Below, piece after piece: positions 49,909 to 62,816 of a stretch of DNA of 64,000 nt. The DNA comes from Marthasterias glacialis. Lineage: Eukaryota > Echinodermata > Asteroidea > Forcipulatida > Asteriidae. The notes under the pieces are model-generated. The model saw nothing but the letters and a program-made list of their open reading frames with translations, was not told where the DNA came from and made no database searches. Both the position numbers and the translations under genes were made by a program. Numbering within the stretch: position 1 is the stretch's first letter; every line of letters begins with the position of its first letter. Where the stretch lies: assembly GCA_911728455.2 (NCBI GenBank), contig OU452219.1:5516320-5580319 (forward strand), read 5' to 3'.

Positions 49909-51953
49909 ACTTGTTTACAATACTGGACGCATCTTCTAGGGCCGAGGGGGGATGTTACAGCCTGGGAAAAGAGACCGGGAAACAAACCGAAAAACAGAGG
50001 TGAACTACCTCTCGTCATGACCCACCAGAATCACTCACAAACACAATTTACAATTCTTATTATAAAACACAATTCTCATTGTGGAGTCTGTACCCGGTTC
50101 TATGTTGCAACGGCACACATTGTCACTTCTGATGCATGCGTCTGATAGAATCGCGATACGACCGTTCTATAAGCCGAACCTTGTAGGGCGGTCTCGAAGC
50201 TATATACCCGTTGCTTGGTATCTAAACTTCCCCTCAAAAACAACACCTGTGTTTGCGCACAGGACCAGTCCAATTCGACTGTTACACCCTACAGAAAAAA
50301 AGCTATTGTATAAAAAATTTCCGCGGCTGTAATCAAAGAACAACAACTTTTTCCCTCAGATTTTATTATTTCATTGGGGGGTTCTATTCAAAGTGGCGGT
50401 CCCATATAGTGGAAGTTCAAGGCTCACCGACACTATACGCCGAGAAAGCAGCGAGAAAGAAATGGGAATAAAACACCCGAGAGGGTAAACGAGTACTACG
50501 AGCAGCCAGCGATTGCCCCGGGCTACACACGTGTGTACCCCACCGTAGATGAAGTAAACATTCACCGACCGACCTCTCCATTGTGCCCGCTGCTTTTGAA
50601 AAAAAGAGAGCCTTCGGTTTTTTCGGCAAAGGTGACCAAGGCAAAAGAGACCGGCCGCGACAGGCGGTTTACGAATACAACGTTTCTGTGGAAAGTGCAG
50701 AGACCGTACACCGGTATACGTCTGCGGAGTTGACATGAACTGAACGGGAATGCCCTACGGGAGCGAACCTATACACCCATAAATAGTGCGAGGTTTTTTA
50801 ACTGTGAAGAAACTAAGAAAAACAAGACGAGTGTATACCACGAAGGGCCTCCAGTTTCCGCCAACTGACAGCGCCCATTTTCATCTAACTCCAAACAAAG
50901 TTACATACTGCAAAATACCAAAATATTTGCATACTTAAGGCCCATTAAGACTTCTCACAGAAAAGTGTCCTACTTATTTAAGAGGTAGTCTCCTAAAGTA
51001 TAAAATAAAGGTCAGAGGTCAGATGCGAGTTGCTCAAGGTTTTCTTTGTTTTACTGTGGATGCAAAATTTGTACTAAAAAAAATTAAATGAATTTTGTTG
51101 AGGCATTTTCATATTTATCAAATGGATGAGCTCAAAATAGGCCTAATGTATGGCAGCCTCAAACTACGTGTGTGCACTTACTTTAATGTACAACCACAAC
51201 CACGGTAGACTATATTGCACACACTTCATTACATAAAAAAATACATTGCCGACCGATGCTAACAGAAACATCCCTTCCAATACGTTTGTACAGACATACC
51301 TCTACCCAAAAAGCTGTGTCTTTTATCGATTTTACCATTGTTTTTTTTTATATATTTGAAGGAATTCACAGAAGCTTTCCACCGCTGTATCCCCAGACGA
51401 CGCTTCCCATGGAAGAAATCGTATTTGTATAACACGGACCATGAATGCAAGCCGACCGGTCGCAAAGACATCGGCTGGCTGCAGAGACCGCGCTGACAAC
51501 GGGCACGATTCGCCGTCTTTATTTTCTCGGAGACTCGTGGAAGAACTTGCAATGAATAGAAAGGCATTTTAAAACTACACACATGGGATTTTTAATGTAA
51601 AATGGACGTCTTTTTTTTTTTTTTTTTTTTTCGTATTGATTTTATTTTTGAGATCATACTCTTGGATGTTTCAGTCAAAGTATAAAGTTTTACATTTTTA
51701 TGAAAGGGTTTGTGGGCTACCAAAGAGTGAGAGCTGCCTACCCAACAAGCAGGGGGTAATTTTTGTAGATATTATTGCTGAAAATGATTTCTTGCTTTTA
51801 AACAGAGAAGTAGGCCTATTATGAAGTTCAGGTTTTTGCTTCGCAGTCACTCTTTACCATTGTTATATATTCATTGCGTAACAATGGGTAACTCAGCCTT
51901 GCCCCACCCACCCCCCATCCCTCAGTGGAAAACACAATGTAACTAAGATATTG

Positions 51954-51982
51954 CCCCCCCCCCCCCCACACACACACACACA
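51954..51982. repeat. C14 followed by (CA)n
   Basis: A compound simple repeat with 14 C and about seven CA units. Confidence 0.95.
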
Positions 51983-52289
51983 CCTTTAAAAAGTTAAAAC
52001 AATTAAAAAAAAATAACCACAAACCTCAACTTAAGTGCAAACTTTTTAAAAACAGAAACAAACATTAAATGGATTTGTTTAAGGTGATCGAAATGGCAAC
52101 CTGTTGGAATCAACCCCGTGTGCTTCTGGAATCGAAGACAATTTCCAATAAGTTATCCTTTTTACAACTTAACCACAAGGCCTATTAAAAAGTGCATTGC
52201 TGTTGGCATGAATGCACACCGCCCTGAGCCCCATGCTATAAAATGGGGGAGTGCAGTGAGTCTGATTTCCGGTAATATGGTGTACTCAC

Positions 52290-52341
52290 ACGTCATGGGT
52301 TGGCCGGCCAGCACGCAGGATCCGCCCAGGGTGAGTGCCAT
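52290..52341 (-). CDS. Speculative short first exon (MALTLGGSC...)
   Basis: On the minus strand an ATG at 52341 opens MALTLGGSCVLAGQPMT in GC-rich codons and reaches a near-ideal donor, CGT|GTGAGT. The standard donor leaves one base and would put the otx exon at 16116 out of frame. A GT two bases earlier leaves two bases and would be in frame. The peptide has no recognised homology, and a GTGAGT donor also exists on the opposite strand (52331). It may be a regulatory island instead. Confidence 0.15.
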
Positions 52342-52419
52342 TAATGCACACCTTCACAGCGCGTCTACGTATATCTCACGGTATACGATTTTCACTCCAC
52401 TGGCTGATTAAGGAGATGG

Positions 52420-52440
52420 TGAGAGGGAGAGAGAGAGAGA
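52420..52440. repeat. (GA)n microsatellite
   Basis: GA-rich tract with about eight uninterrupted units. Confidence 0.9.
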
Positions 52441-53438
52441 GGCCCAAGAAGACGGTGGATGGATGATGCACTCAGATCCCAAGGAGATGGTTTCCTGAAC
52501 AGGTCCAACTCGGTGATGCGAGAGGATGCTACGTTTTTACTACATCCTCCACACCGACACGATCATGTACGGTACCGGAAGATGCGGCATATCCCCGGGT
52601 CGCATCCCGTGGCGATGTCCCGCGCTGATGGCATCTGAGCACATGGGTTGCCATTACCGTCCAACCTGTCGTTTCTTTTTTTTTCTCCCCCTCTGCTTAT
52701 TCAGAAAAGGGGTAGATATAAAAACAGCAACAAATGCTCACTATTCTCGTTCGGTACTCCATTCGTATTGTCAATTGGAACACACTACAGTCAAGATGCC
52801 GTTTGATAGTTTGACAGGACTTGCAACCTGCTAGTATAGGCCTATATATGCCCAGAGTCATGTCCTTATATCCCGCAATCCAGTAATGATAATGTTCACA
52901 CCATGCTTCTTTTTTCCAACGGTTCGCCCGAGTCTTAAGATAAATCATGGCCTCGGAACGTGCGCCGGCATCGCAATAAAACTTTACCGGCGAAGCATTT
53001 CAGTATAAGCCGCTTTCTCATGGCTAAACATGCAAATCTTAGATTCTCCGCCGGTCGGTCGCATGGCTAGATCGTTTTGTATGTACACAGGCATTTTGTA
53101 TATCGCTACCCCAAGAGAAGTGCTTGATACGATTAGTACATATACAAAATACATGGATTTACATTTCTACACTAAGTCCTATTATGCGCTTATGCTTCTC
53201 CACAAGGCAGCGTGCAAATCGAACAAATTAGCGCCCGGTGTGTCCACAAAAGATTCCATTCCAATGTCATGGACGACTTACAGGCGATTAGCTGGTATAA
53301 AAGCCACAAATCTGTTGGTTACCCGGTCAAGATTGGGGCCCCTATCACGGAAACGGTCTATAAATACTTCCAGATACTTTTCCCACCCTTATAATGACAT
53401 TATATTTTCGGAGTCCTAAGCTTACTTATAGATCAAAC

Positions 53439-53441
<3 letters not shown>

Positions 53442-53484
<43 letters not shown>

Positions 53485-53490
53485 GGGGGG
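53442..53490 (+). repeat. (GA)n followed by G17
   Basis: About 16 GA units run directly into 17 G. Confidence 0.95.
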
Positions 53491-53654
53491 CTGAGTACAA
53501 GTATTGGTTGGTACTGTGTAGTTCTGCATAATAACGTCCTAGGGCAAATTAGAGCACACCGGGATCTGCACGGGGTGATTTGAGGACACTGAATCCAACA
53601 AACACAGCAAAGACCTTAGTATCTCATTCAAAATTAAGCCGTGTGGTGCCTGAC

Positions 53655-53715
53655 TAATATTGGATTTGCATGATTCTCATTAAGAGAAGAGATTTACATC
53701 GTGGGCGTGTCGTCT
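53655..53715. promoter_or_regulatory. POU octamer with nearby GC box-like site
   Basis: An exact ATTTGCAT octamer (53664-53671) lies beside GTGGGCGTG, a KLF/EGR-type site. Candidate enhancer only. Confidence 0.3.
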
Positions 53716-55549
53716 GGTACCCCTATGATGTATGTGCTTATACAGCATATATAGGCTCATGTGGATGGGATGACATCCCATTCCGACTTGTCATTGCCTA
53801 CATCATTAGTCGGATTTTACACCCCAAGCTCACCTAGATTAAAGTTTGAGCAGATTTCATTTTTTTCTTCTTTTTATATGATGCTATTTGAAAGTCAATT
53901 AAAAAAATAAAATAAAAAATAAAAACAGGAAATACACAACATAAGGTGTTCACAATTCATCTTGGTTGCAAATGTTTTAGCCCGTGTTATAACCAGCACA
54001 TTATCCTCAAGCCTCAAGAACACACAGTCATTTTGTTCCTCGTTGCAAAGGCCTGTAGTGTGAAGACCGATTACATCAATGACGTGAATAGACTGACAAG
54101 ACAATCATCTCTGGATCAAGGAAACATAAATTACAATACTAATTTGTATTGCCCGGCTCAAAGACGCTACACGAGCAGGCATCAGCACTCCGAACAATTC
54201 GCATAGGTATCACGAGCATGCATTGATATCCATATATAATATGGAGATGCACCCTTTCTATTTCCAAGATGGTAAAAAGAGTTACGCACCCGTAGGCAGT
54301 TTCTTCTATGTATTATTCGTGGGGAATCTTTTCACCGGAGGTCACGGATGACTTTTTTTCACCTCCTCGTCTCTATTGTCATGTTCACTAATGTAACGTG
54401 CTCCGAAAACCATGAACGAGAAGGCAATGTGTCCCAGCGGAGTTCAGATACCATCTGCTCTCGACTCGCTAGCTTCCATCACCCGGAAGCTTTCGTGCTC
54501 AGTGAGTGACGGTACACGCTCCATTTCAACCCCTTGGAACTGGCTAACAAAACATGTACACTTTTTTTTCTTCTTCGTAAGCCTCTCTTGTCTTGTCATT
54601 GCCTTGGTGATTTCGATATGCTGAACATAAAAATGATGTTTTAAGGCATCCCTTTTTTATTACTTTGCAAAAAGAAAAAAAATATATATATATATATAAG
54701 AAAATTTGCGACGGCATGGTTATAGGAAGACAATTTGGAGCGAATAGGCTTGTTTTCCCCACCAAAATTCAATGACCAAATTTAAGACATATGGTTCATT
54801 ATGCTGAACCAGTGAGATGGATTGTAAATTCATTACCACATAATAATTGAGCGAAGACTTTAATTTCATTATAAAGCCATTTCTTGCAACAAACCTCCAA
54901 CGTAAAAAAAAAACATGTTTACTACTCCGAACGAACTTGTGACGCAGACGTTATAACCATTACTTGTGTATTAATTAGACGAACAATGACAATGTTTTAC
55001 TACCTGGGGTCCATACGCATCAACAGACCCAGTAAAATACTATGGAAACACTGATAAAAACAAACTTTACAAACTTCCTTTCCAGTCCCGCGTATAGTTT
55101 TACCATCATAATTAAACACACTGATTATGCACCAAGATGTTTGATAGGCCTACGTCTTCTGTACTATTATGAGTATATACACTACTTGATTATTTTTTTT
55201 TATTGAAAGTGTGGTAAACAAAGCACATTTATAGTTGGCTGTTTCTTTTCATTCCCAGTCAATTTAATAAAACAATCAGCTATGCTCATTGATGATTCAT
55301 AAAACATATATTTTTTTGTCCGTTTTAGGATGTCAGCATTTGAAGAAAATACTCCAACGGACAGAACGACAAAGCCATAGCAGTAGTTAAAGTAGATGCT
55401 TAGTCCAATTTTTTGCTGAGTTGACCCAAACATTTAGATTTGAAGTAGCTATTTTCATAGATTTGAGGAAGTTATAAGCTTTCATTGAAGGTGTTGCACG
55501 AGAACGTGTGTACGTTTTTCGTTTACAGATCTCGACATTACGTCGCGTC

Positions 55550-55685
55550 CATCAGTTATGTACAAACAATTTCGCATTTTACAGTTTTTGTATGTTTTTC
55601 ACCCGTCAACAGCATCACCTGTCAAAAAAAAATCGTTCAGAGGAAAAAAAAATCTGCGAAAATTGGGCCATGCAACTTTAAAGTA
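55550..55685 (+). repeat. Dispersed repeat C, copy 1
   Basis: It shares with 60335-60511, in the same order, ATGTACAAACAATTT, TTTTGTATG-like, AGCATCACCTGTCA, TCGTTCAGAG and GCCATGCAACTTTAA. Confidence 0.7.
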
Positions 55686-57644
55686 GCATACATGTGGAAG
55701 GCCGGCACCATTAGTGTCCTTTGCTTCAACTCAGGGGCTGCAGCCTAAAAGACTAACTGACACCTAGTACGGTGACCAACCCTACAAGTATATCAGGAAA
55801 AAACAGCCCCATGGCAGATGTGTAGCGGGGGAAAAGTGCACCATCTTAAAAGACAAAATGAAAGCATAGAGTAGCGCACTGGGAAGCAATCGAGACCAAA
55901 CTGATATGCTTTAATCCAACACCACACTGGACGAAATGGTCTCTTGAAAGCTCGAAATATAATACAGAAAAACCAACTGAGTTGGGCCCGTCCCCTAGGC
56001 AGTAAGAGTGGATCTTTCGCATGAACACAAACACGCACGCAAGAGACGGAACGGGTAAAGGTGGACAGAATGATAAGAAAGAGGAAGACGAAGAAGGGGG
56101 AAAAAAAGACAGCGTACCGAAGGTAGAAAAGCGAGCGTGTACTTGCTGTCTTGCTCACGGGCAACTAGTGAGCACCGAAGCAGCGGTTGTATATCTACCA
56201 AGAAATCACCCTTTGCGATGCTGTGTGCTTTTTGGACTGATGCGAAAATGATTTTGTTTTGGCTCTTTCTCTCTTCCTTTTCTCCGTTATTGTAATTTTT
56301 TCCCTTCGTTTTTTTTCTTCTCTTCTTCGTATTCCTTTTGTCCTTGTCCATTAACGACAGGGAGGGAGTCCTACGGGGAGAAGGGCATACATTAATTTAA
56401 TACGCAGGAGATCAAGAGACTGCGAAAGCGAGAAGGGATAGTCTTTTGTCTGGGCATAGCACAGGACTTATATCAACAACAATTACATGTCATCGTCAGG
56501 GTAAAGTCGAGTCTAACAAGGCAAGTCAAAAACAAAACAAAAAATGTCAAAAGAAAAGACGGTCGGCAAAAGACACAGTGACATTCAGACGTACTATATT
56601 TTGTTCAAAAGTGACATCGTTACTTTTCAAGTCGGTGACGAAAAAAAGAAAGAATTGCAGGCTTTGGGCGGAATATTCGTAATCCACGGTGTTACTGTAC
56701 TGGGTTGGAAGTTAGGATAACAAATCTCCATTCAAAAGTTTAGTTTGAACTTTTATGTGTGCACGGAACATTGTGTAGAATGAACGTTCATAGTATCGTT
56801 GATGGTCGTGTATTTGTGTTTGTTTGTTTAATTTATTTTTTTATTTTTTTATTTCAAGCTCAAGTCGAAGCACTTCGTATTAGTTGAATTTGTTTCAGCT
56901 ATTAAATGACTAAAGAAACTCACCTTCATCTAAAATGTGTTTGAGCTTTCGGTGCAGACAGGGCTTCCGTAGGGATGACCCCAGCCCTTACATGTTGCGT
57001 CATGCTCTATTTTTAACCAGGGTGACACCTGACCTACACTTTTTAAACAAGAGTCGTCAGGGAATTGTTTTTCAGGGAACCAGACTGACTACATGTAGTA
57101 TGGCCCTGGGTCAGATCATGCTTGGATGTTACCCGTTAAGAATATATTGTTGCGTAACATTTTTCCCTAAGCTCCCCCACCCAAAAAATAAAATAATAAT
57201 AATAATTAATCATTAATAATAATTAAGTAATATCAATTATTAAATTAAAATAAAGTAAAATAATTGCAGGGAACTTTAGTCATGAGCTAGCAGTGTAGAT
57301 TAAAATATATTTTGGCTGGTTGCCTTCTTCTGCTTAGCAATATTTTTTCGTGCTTAGCATTGTTTTTAAACTGCTTAACAGCTTTATGAAATTGGCCCCA
57401 TCATAGTATCGAATAAACATAGAATGTAATTTAAGGTTCAGGGAATAAATAGAAATTAATTGTAATAGAATATTAGTCAGAAACTATGTACATTACACAA
57501 TACCGTATACTTTGGCTGGTTACCGGTAGCCTACCCCCTTCAGCTAAGCAGCGTGTCCGATGTTCAGAACATTTCGTGCGGCTACATTTGACTAATCCCT
57601 GGTTTTAAAAGTTAACCAAGTTTCCACTTAACTTATTTTGTTCA

Positions 57645-57658
57645 CCCCCCCCCCCCCC
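57645..57658 (-). repeat. C14 homopolymer
   Basis: A run of 14 C on the plus strand; C12 and C11 tracts follow at 58587-58598 and 58877-58887. Confidence 0.95.
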
Positions 57659-60185
57659 TCGAACTAAAGAACGCTGACATTCCTTTTACTTTTCATTATT
57701 TGGAAATGATGAACATCACGTGGTCTGGAAAGAGTTCACGGCACCTCTGCCAAGGCTATTTAGTGTCTTCCTGGTCCGAGACGTAATGCAGTTTGCTTGA
57801 GAATCGTCGATTTCTACGACTAAAGCCGGCAATAATGCAGTTATAACTAGGTTACAAGATTGCTCGTATGCATGGCGGCCAGGAGACGACGCGAGGCGAT
57901 GCAGGGGAACGCTAATTGAAGAGGATGGCACGGCGAGATATTGGATAAGATATCCAAGCATCAGCTGCTGGTAGGAGATGCATCACGAGGGGGTAGAGGC
58001 GGAGGAGGAGGAGGATGGGAGGAGGAGGCAAGAAGTGAGATGAGAGGGAAGAGTGTAGAGATAACAGAACCATCACGGACATCGATTGGAAAAAGATAGG
58101 AGTAGAGAGACTTGACAGTGACGACAGCGTTTCATCGCCATGGAACAGGCATAATTATATCATATAGTCATACTATGAGAAGTTATACACAAACAAAACC
58201 ACCAAGCAGCTAGCAAACATGGCGAAAAAAAACCTTGCACAGTTTTTGAAAAATGTATCTAGTAAATATATTAGTTAACTATATTGTTATAAACGACATT
58301 CATATTGCTGGATATAGGCCGAAGCACCGTTTGGAAAAAGAGCGAAGGCCTTTTGAACCAGCCCATATTGGTTACAATTTTCAGTTGACAGATTTCATCA
58401 GACTTGTCCCTTGTTATTTTAAGAAGGCCTAGCCGACTTGTTTTTGAACCGGTAATCTTTAATTTTAAATAAAAATTTGCTGGCATCAATGTTTAAAACG
58501 TCACTGAATCACTGATGTTGTACCTGTCCAATTTATACATTTGTCTATATCAAAGATTGTTGTGCTTTACTTGGAGCGGGAAGCTACCCCCCCCCCCCTA
58601 ACTCGTACATCTAAAACAGTCATGAATGTAATTATGTTGTAAATTAAATAGAATTGCTGTATCAAATGTGCCTGTCTCCCCTTTTCAACGCTTGTAAAAT
58701 CTGGAGGGGCTTCGTTTTGTAACAAACACCTAACCGGGGAAGGGCATGACTAGGCAGGTTCACGCTACAGTGGCCGCCGAAATGGGCCCTGAGGATACGA
58801 GGCGAGTATGCAGAACGGATTATTGGACACGACCCGCTGGGCATGTCATCTGCCGCTTCACTCCGTGCGAGTACAGCCCCCCCCCCCTCCGCGTCCCCCA
58901 CTATTAAATGCTCGTCCATCATCCTATGACATAGAGCATATGTAGCTAGTGTGGAGGGTATTGGGGGGTAGCCCCCCTAACCCCCACGATGATGATGATA
59001 TTGAGAATGACCTTGTGTTGAGTGTCTCCCAAAACACTGAATGCACCGGAGGTGGAGGCCGAAAAATACTTCGTGTACTAATAATTCTGGTGTTCTGGTC
59101 CCCAAGCAATATTGACAACAGCATCGAAAGCCCAAGCCAGTCTATGGGCTTCGGCAAGAAAATTTAAAAGACACAGAGTGCATGTATGTATGTATAAACA
59201 ACTCAAGTTTTGAAATGATACGAAAAACTTGTGGCCACATTGTAATATATTGTTAAAATCATGATTTAAATAATGGGTATTCTTGAGCTGAAATGAACAA
59301 AAGGTTACTTTTTTTTATTCACAAACTTGAGGGACTTGCCTTAGTAGATTATAGAGCAATCTATCCAAACCTGCTCATGAGAATGAAGGTTTATTGGTAA
59401 AAGCACAAGAGGAAGACAACAATTGTCGTTTGCGCTGTCTACAGTTTTTAAATGAGAGCAGCGGATTGAAAAGTAGTTACAGTTCTGGTCAGCCATAAGT
59501 CACTCCATGGAGGGGAGAGCTCAGTCAAGGTATGTAGGGGTCGAGAGGCGAGATTCACGGTAGCTTTAACCTGACGGGATTAGAGACTGCACCACTCCGG
59601 ACCGTGGTGGCCAAGTGACCGTTAACTAATCGTATCACTCTGCATTATCATCTTGTCGGATCCCTTGGACAATCATAGCACTCCCCATGCAATTACTTAA
59701 TTAAAGTTGATTTAATTGTCACCAATTTAGATAGCGATGGAAAGATTATGAGCGGTGCCTAAAAATGTGGTCCAGTCGTTCAGTGGGTGGTATAAAGGCG
59801 GTTTTGTGAGCTGTCGATATCTGGTACAGCTTTAACGGAGAATTGCTCATATTGTAAATGTTAAAGAATATTGTAAAACTATGCTTTATATAAAAACCGG
59901 TATCATTAAGGTTAACCAAGAACCCGAAAAAACTAGCAAATAACAAGGAACCTATTCGTCACTCAGCATTTATTTAAAGATTCTAGGTCCGATTTTTGGC
60001 AGATTGGACCCAACAATTTAGCTGTCAATTTTAACTAGCTATCATTTGTAGATTCGAGAATGTTACGATTACTGTAGTTAAATGAAACTGAAACTGAATT
60101 ATCGTGTTGGGATCCTCACATTATCTTGCGTATGTTACGAACGATAACATTTGATTAAAATTTAATAACATTTAATTGCGTATGT

Positions 60186-60327
60186 TATGTCTGATCCATT
60201 ATGTCCGACGGACATAACGGGTTGGACGTAATAGTTTGTCGGACACAATGAGTCGGACATGATTTGTCGGACATAGAGGTTAAACATTTTCTTGTGGGAC
60301 AGAATGGTCCATGTCGGACATGATGGT
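60186..60327. repeat. Degenerate minisatellite of TGTCGGACATGA
   Basis: At least six variants of GTCGGACA occur at irregular spacing of about 15-30 bases, including the palindrome TGTCCGACGGACA (60202-60214). Spacing is not constant, so it is a cluster rather than a clean tandem array. Confidence 0.65.
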
Positions 60328-60334
60328 GTGTAAC

Positions 60335-60511
60335 AACCGTCCATTAGCCATGTACAAACAATTTTACAGGTTATTATGTATTTTGTGCACAGTCGTGGCA
60401 TCACTGAAAGTTTTTCGTTTTGAAACAGTATCATCTGTCACAAAATTCGTTCAGAGAAAACCATCTTAAAATAAAAATGTTTTTCGGCAAAAATCAAGCC
60501 ATGCAACTTTA
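60335..60511 (+). repeat. Dispersed repeat C, copy 2
   Basis: It matches 55550-55685 in the same orientation with a longer centre (extra GTGCACAGTCGTGGCATCAC). It directly follows the GTCGGACA cluster. Confidence 0.7.
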
Positions 60512-60807
60512 ATAACGTTTTTCAAACCACCTGACGTTTCTGTGTGAAGGGTTTTATTTTATTTCTTGTACTTATTTAAACTGTAAAATTCCTAAATCTT
60601 TAGTTAAATGTTTCGCCCACTTTTGCTTTAAAAAACTTCACAAACTTTGACCCAACAGCGCATCCAAGAGTTCAATCATTGACCTGTTAAAAACAAATCT
60701 TTTCTGTGAGTTTTTTTTCCAGATAGACGCGGATTCAATAGCCCTCCCAATTTTGCTGGCCAATAATTTCCATTGAAAAGGAATAAGGAAAAGAGGGGTA
60801 TTCTAAA

Positions 60808-60828
60808 ATATATATATATATATATACA
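60808..60828. repeat. (TA)n microsatellite
   Basis: About ten AT units. A similar tract lies at 54677-54697. Confidence 0.95.
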
Positions 60829-62023
60829 AAAAAAGACGAACGAAATTTCCATATTATCCATCTCCTCTCCATATCAAAACATCAGTACAGAAAGGTATGC
60901 ACACCATGGGGGGAATATTTTACATGCGATTTTGATTAAATATTCACTTGATATGAAATGAGGTATGGCGAATGTAAAAACAGGCGAACGCATATCAATT
61001 CCTGATCTCGTGAAGAAGACAAAAATACTCATGAAAACTGCATGTTGCAATGAGCATCGGCTGGCGCAAGAGGCAGCATCGTCTGTGAGTCTACATGTCA
61101 GTCAAGTCTCCATAGTACCCGATACCCACCAGAGATAAGCATATGGTACATCCCACGCGTTACAAGGCACGGCGTATCGGGCATACAGATCTCGTAAGTA
61201 AACCTAAAGGAATGGATATAATGCATTATGAAGTTACAGAGCTATATGGAACAATGTATAGAAAAGCATGGGATGAAATAAGCCAGGTGATATCAGTCCG
61301 AAGTATACTGTGTAGAAAGGTCACAATATTAACCTCTGTGACGTGAACGTGGGACAGGATTTCGGGGTGACATACTCTTCAAGAATAGGAAGATTTTAGT
61401 TGCGGTATATCAGCATAAAGTATGTACACATGGCAGCGTTTGGGGACATTTTGAAGCCCCTGTAATATGTTTTGCATCATGAGTTGCTTTTTCACACGAT
61501 TACCTGAGTGCTCATACCAAGGGATGGTATACAAACATTGCACAAATTTTGACTGTAACATTGTATGACCAAAAAACAAACAAACAAACAAACAAACATT
61601 TTTCTTTTCAAATATACAACAACCAAAAACGCGCATGTTTTTTTGTTTGAAATAAACTGGCTTATGGCAACATTTTGTGACCAAAATGTATGAACGGACT
61701 ACGCATAATAAACTGAAACAATGTCCATTTAACTTTGTTACGTCAACAATTTTATTTCATGGCTCTGCTTACCAATGAATTCTGCGCTTACCAAGCCATG
61801 TATTAAAAAAAAGTGCATGGCAGTATGAGCCGTGTATGGGGAGTCGAGAGAATATCCTTGAACGTTTTGTTACTGGAACTATCTTTCATTCAAGAGACGT
61901 AACTATGTAAGTTTTCCCAGTTCAGTAAAAAAATAAATCAATTTGATTAAAACGTGTTCAAATTCACGAATTTCCCCCCAGTAATTCGATCAAACTATAG
62001 GGTTTCGTATTAGTCAAAACAAC

Positions 62024-62094
62024 GTTAGTTAGTCGTATGAGACGTCATGTTGACTAATGTTTGGTCAAAAGGATGTCTCATACGACTAATTAAC
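62024..62094. repeat. Hairpin with 20-bp arms
   Basis: GTTAGTTAGTCGTATGAGAC (62024-62043) and GTCTCATACGACTAATTAAC (62075-62094) are inverted repeats matching at 19 of 20 positions around a 31-base loop. No RNA family was recognised. A small fold-back transposon is possible. Confidence 0.65.
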
Positions 62095-62734
62095 ACTGTG
62101 TTTACTAATTTGTTTTTTAGAGCATTCAATACTTTTTTCGTGCACACCTGATTTCGTTCTTCTCACTCAGGTTAAATTTAGTCATTCTATTTTATTTAAA
62201 GGCTCCCAGACGGCGTTTTCACCATCTTTACTTGAATCTCTACTGCGGTACCCATTTAAAACTGATGAATTGAATGGTTGACCTTGAATTTGAATGATTT
62301 TATTTGACCCGTGAATGCTAGACTGTTGAAAATGAATTACTCCTTTAGACTGTTGAATGCTGATGCAACGGAGCATTCAGTTTTAAACGAAACGGAGTAA
62401 GTCAAGTATTAAATTGGATGATTTTTTTTAATTGATCGGGAAAACCTATCCTACGCCAAACACCCTTAATCATTACCAATAATGTCATACGATCATTCAA
62501 CATCAATGTTACATCATTGGGTTTTTGTTTTGGAAGAGTAAATGCATTCCTATCTTGTAGTGTTTAAGAAACACATCTTACACCAGCTTGTGGAAATAAC
62601 ATAAAATTCGGAAGTCACGTTTCAGTGAATGCAACCCCAAAATGGGTTATCCTTTCTTTTTTCTTCTTTTTTTGCACGATAACTTTATTTCGATTGCTTG
62701 TGGCAATCTAAATAAGCGATGGTAAATGATGGGG

Positions 62735-62816
62735 TCTTTAAATATTATTTCCTCGCCTTTGACAGTATTTCAGAGGGAAATATTTCTCTGAAGGATTGGT
62801 ACTGCGGCCTTTAGAA
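62735..62816 (+). repeat. Dispersed A/B element, core fragment
   Basis: The core matches A: TTTGACAGTATTTCAGAGGG and then AAGGATTGGTACTG. The plus strand reads FLAFDSISEGNISLKDWYC followed shortly by a stop. Confidence 0.6.

Larger units (their letters stand above)
48200..52280. other. Gene-free region
   Basis: No gene is supported. It contains a G18 tract (49891-49908), a poly(T) run (about 51609-51631), a C14-(CA)n compound repeat (51954-51982), a short triplicated GTAGAAATT (about 48660-48685) and a CRE palindrome (49036-49043). Confidence 0.7.

Noticed and set aside
53030-53419. 129-residue open frame on the plus strand
   Set aside because: No domain recognised and overlapping alternative frames of equal quality; a chance frame at this base composition is likely.
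55793-56164. 123-residue minus-strand frame with hydrophobic stretch
   Set aside because: It comes from a pyrimidine-rich tract, giving Phe/Leu/Ser-rich low complexity.
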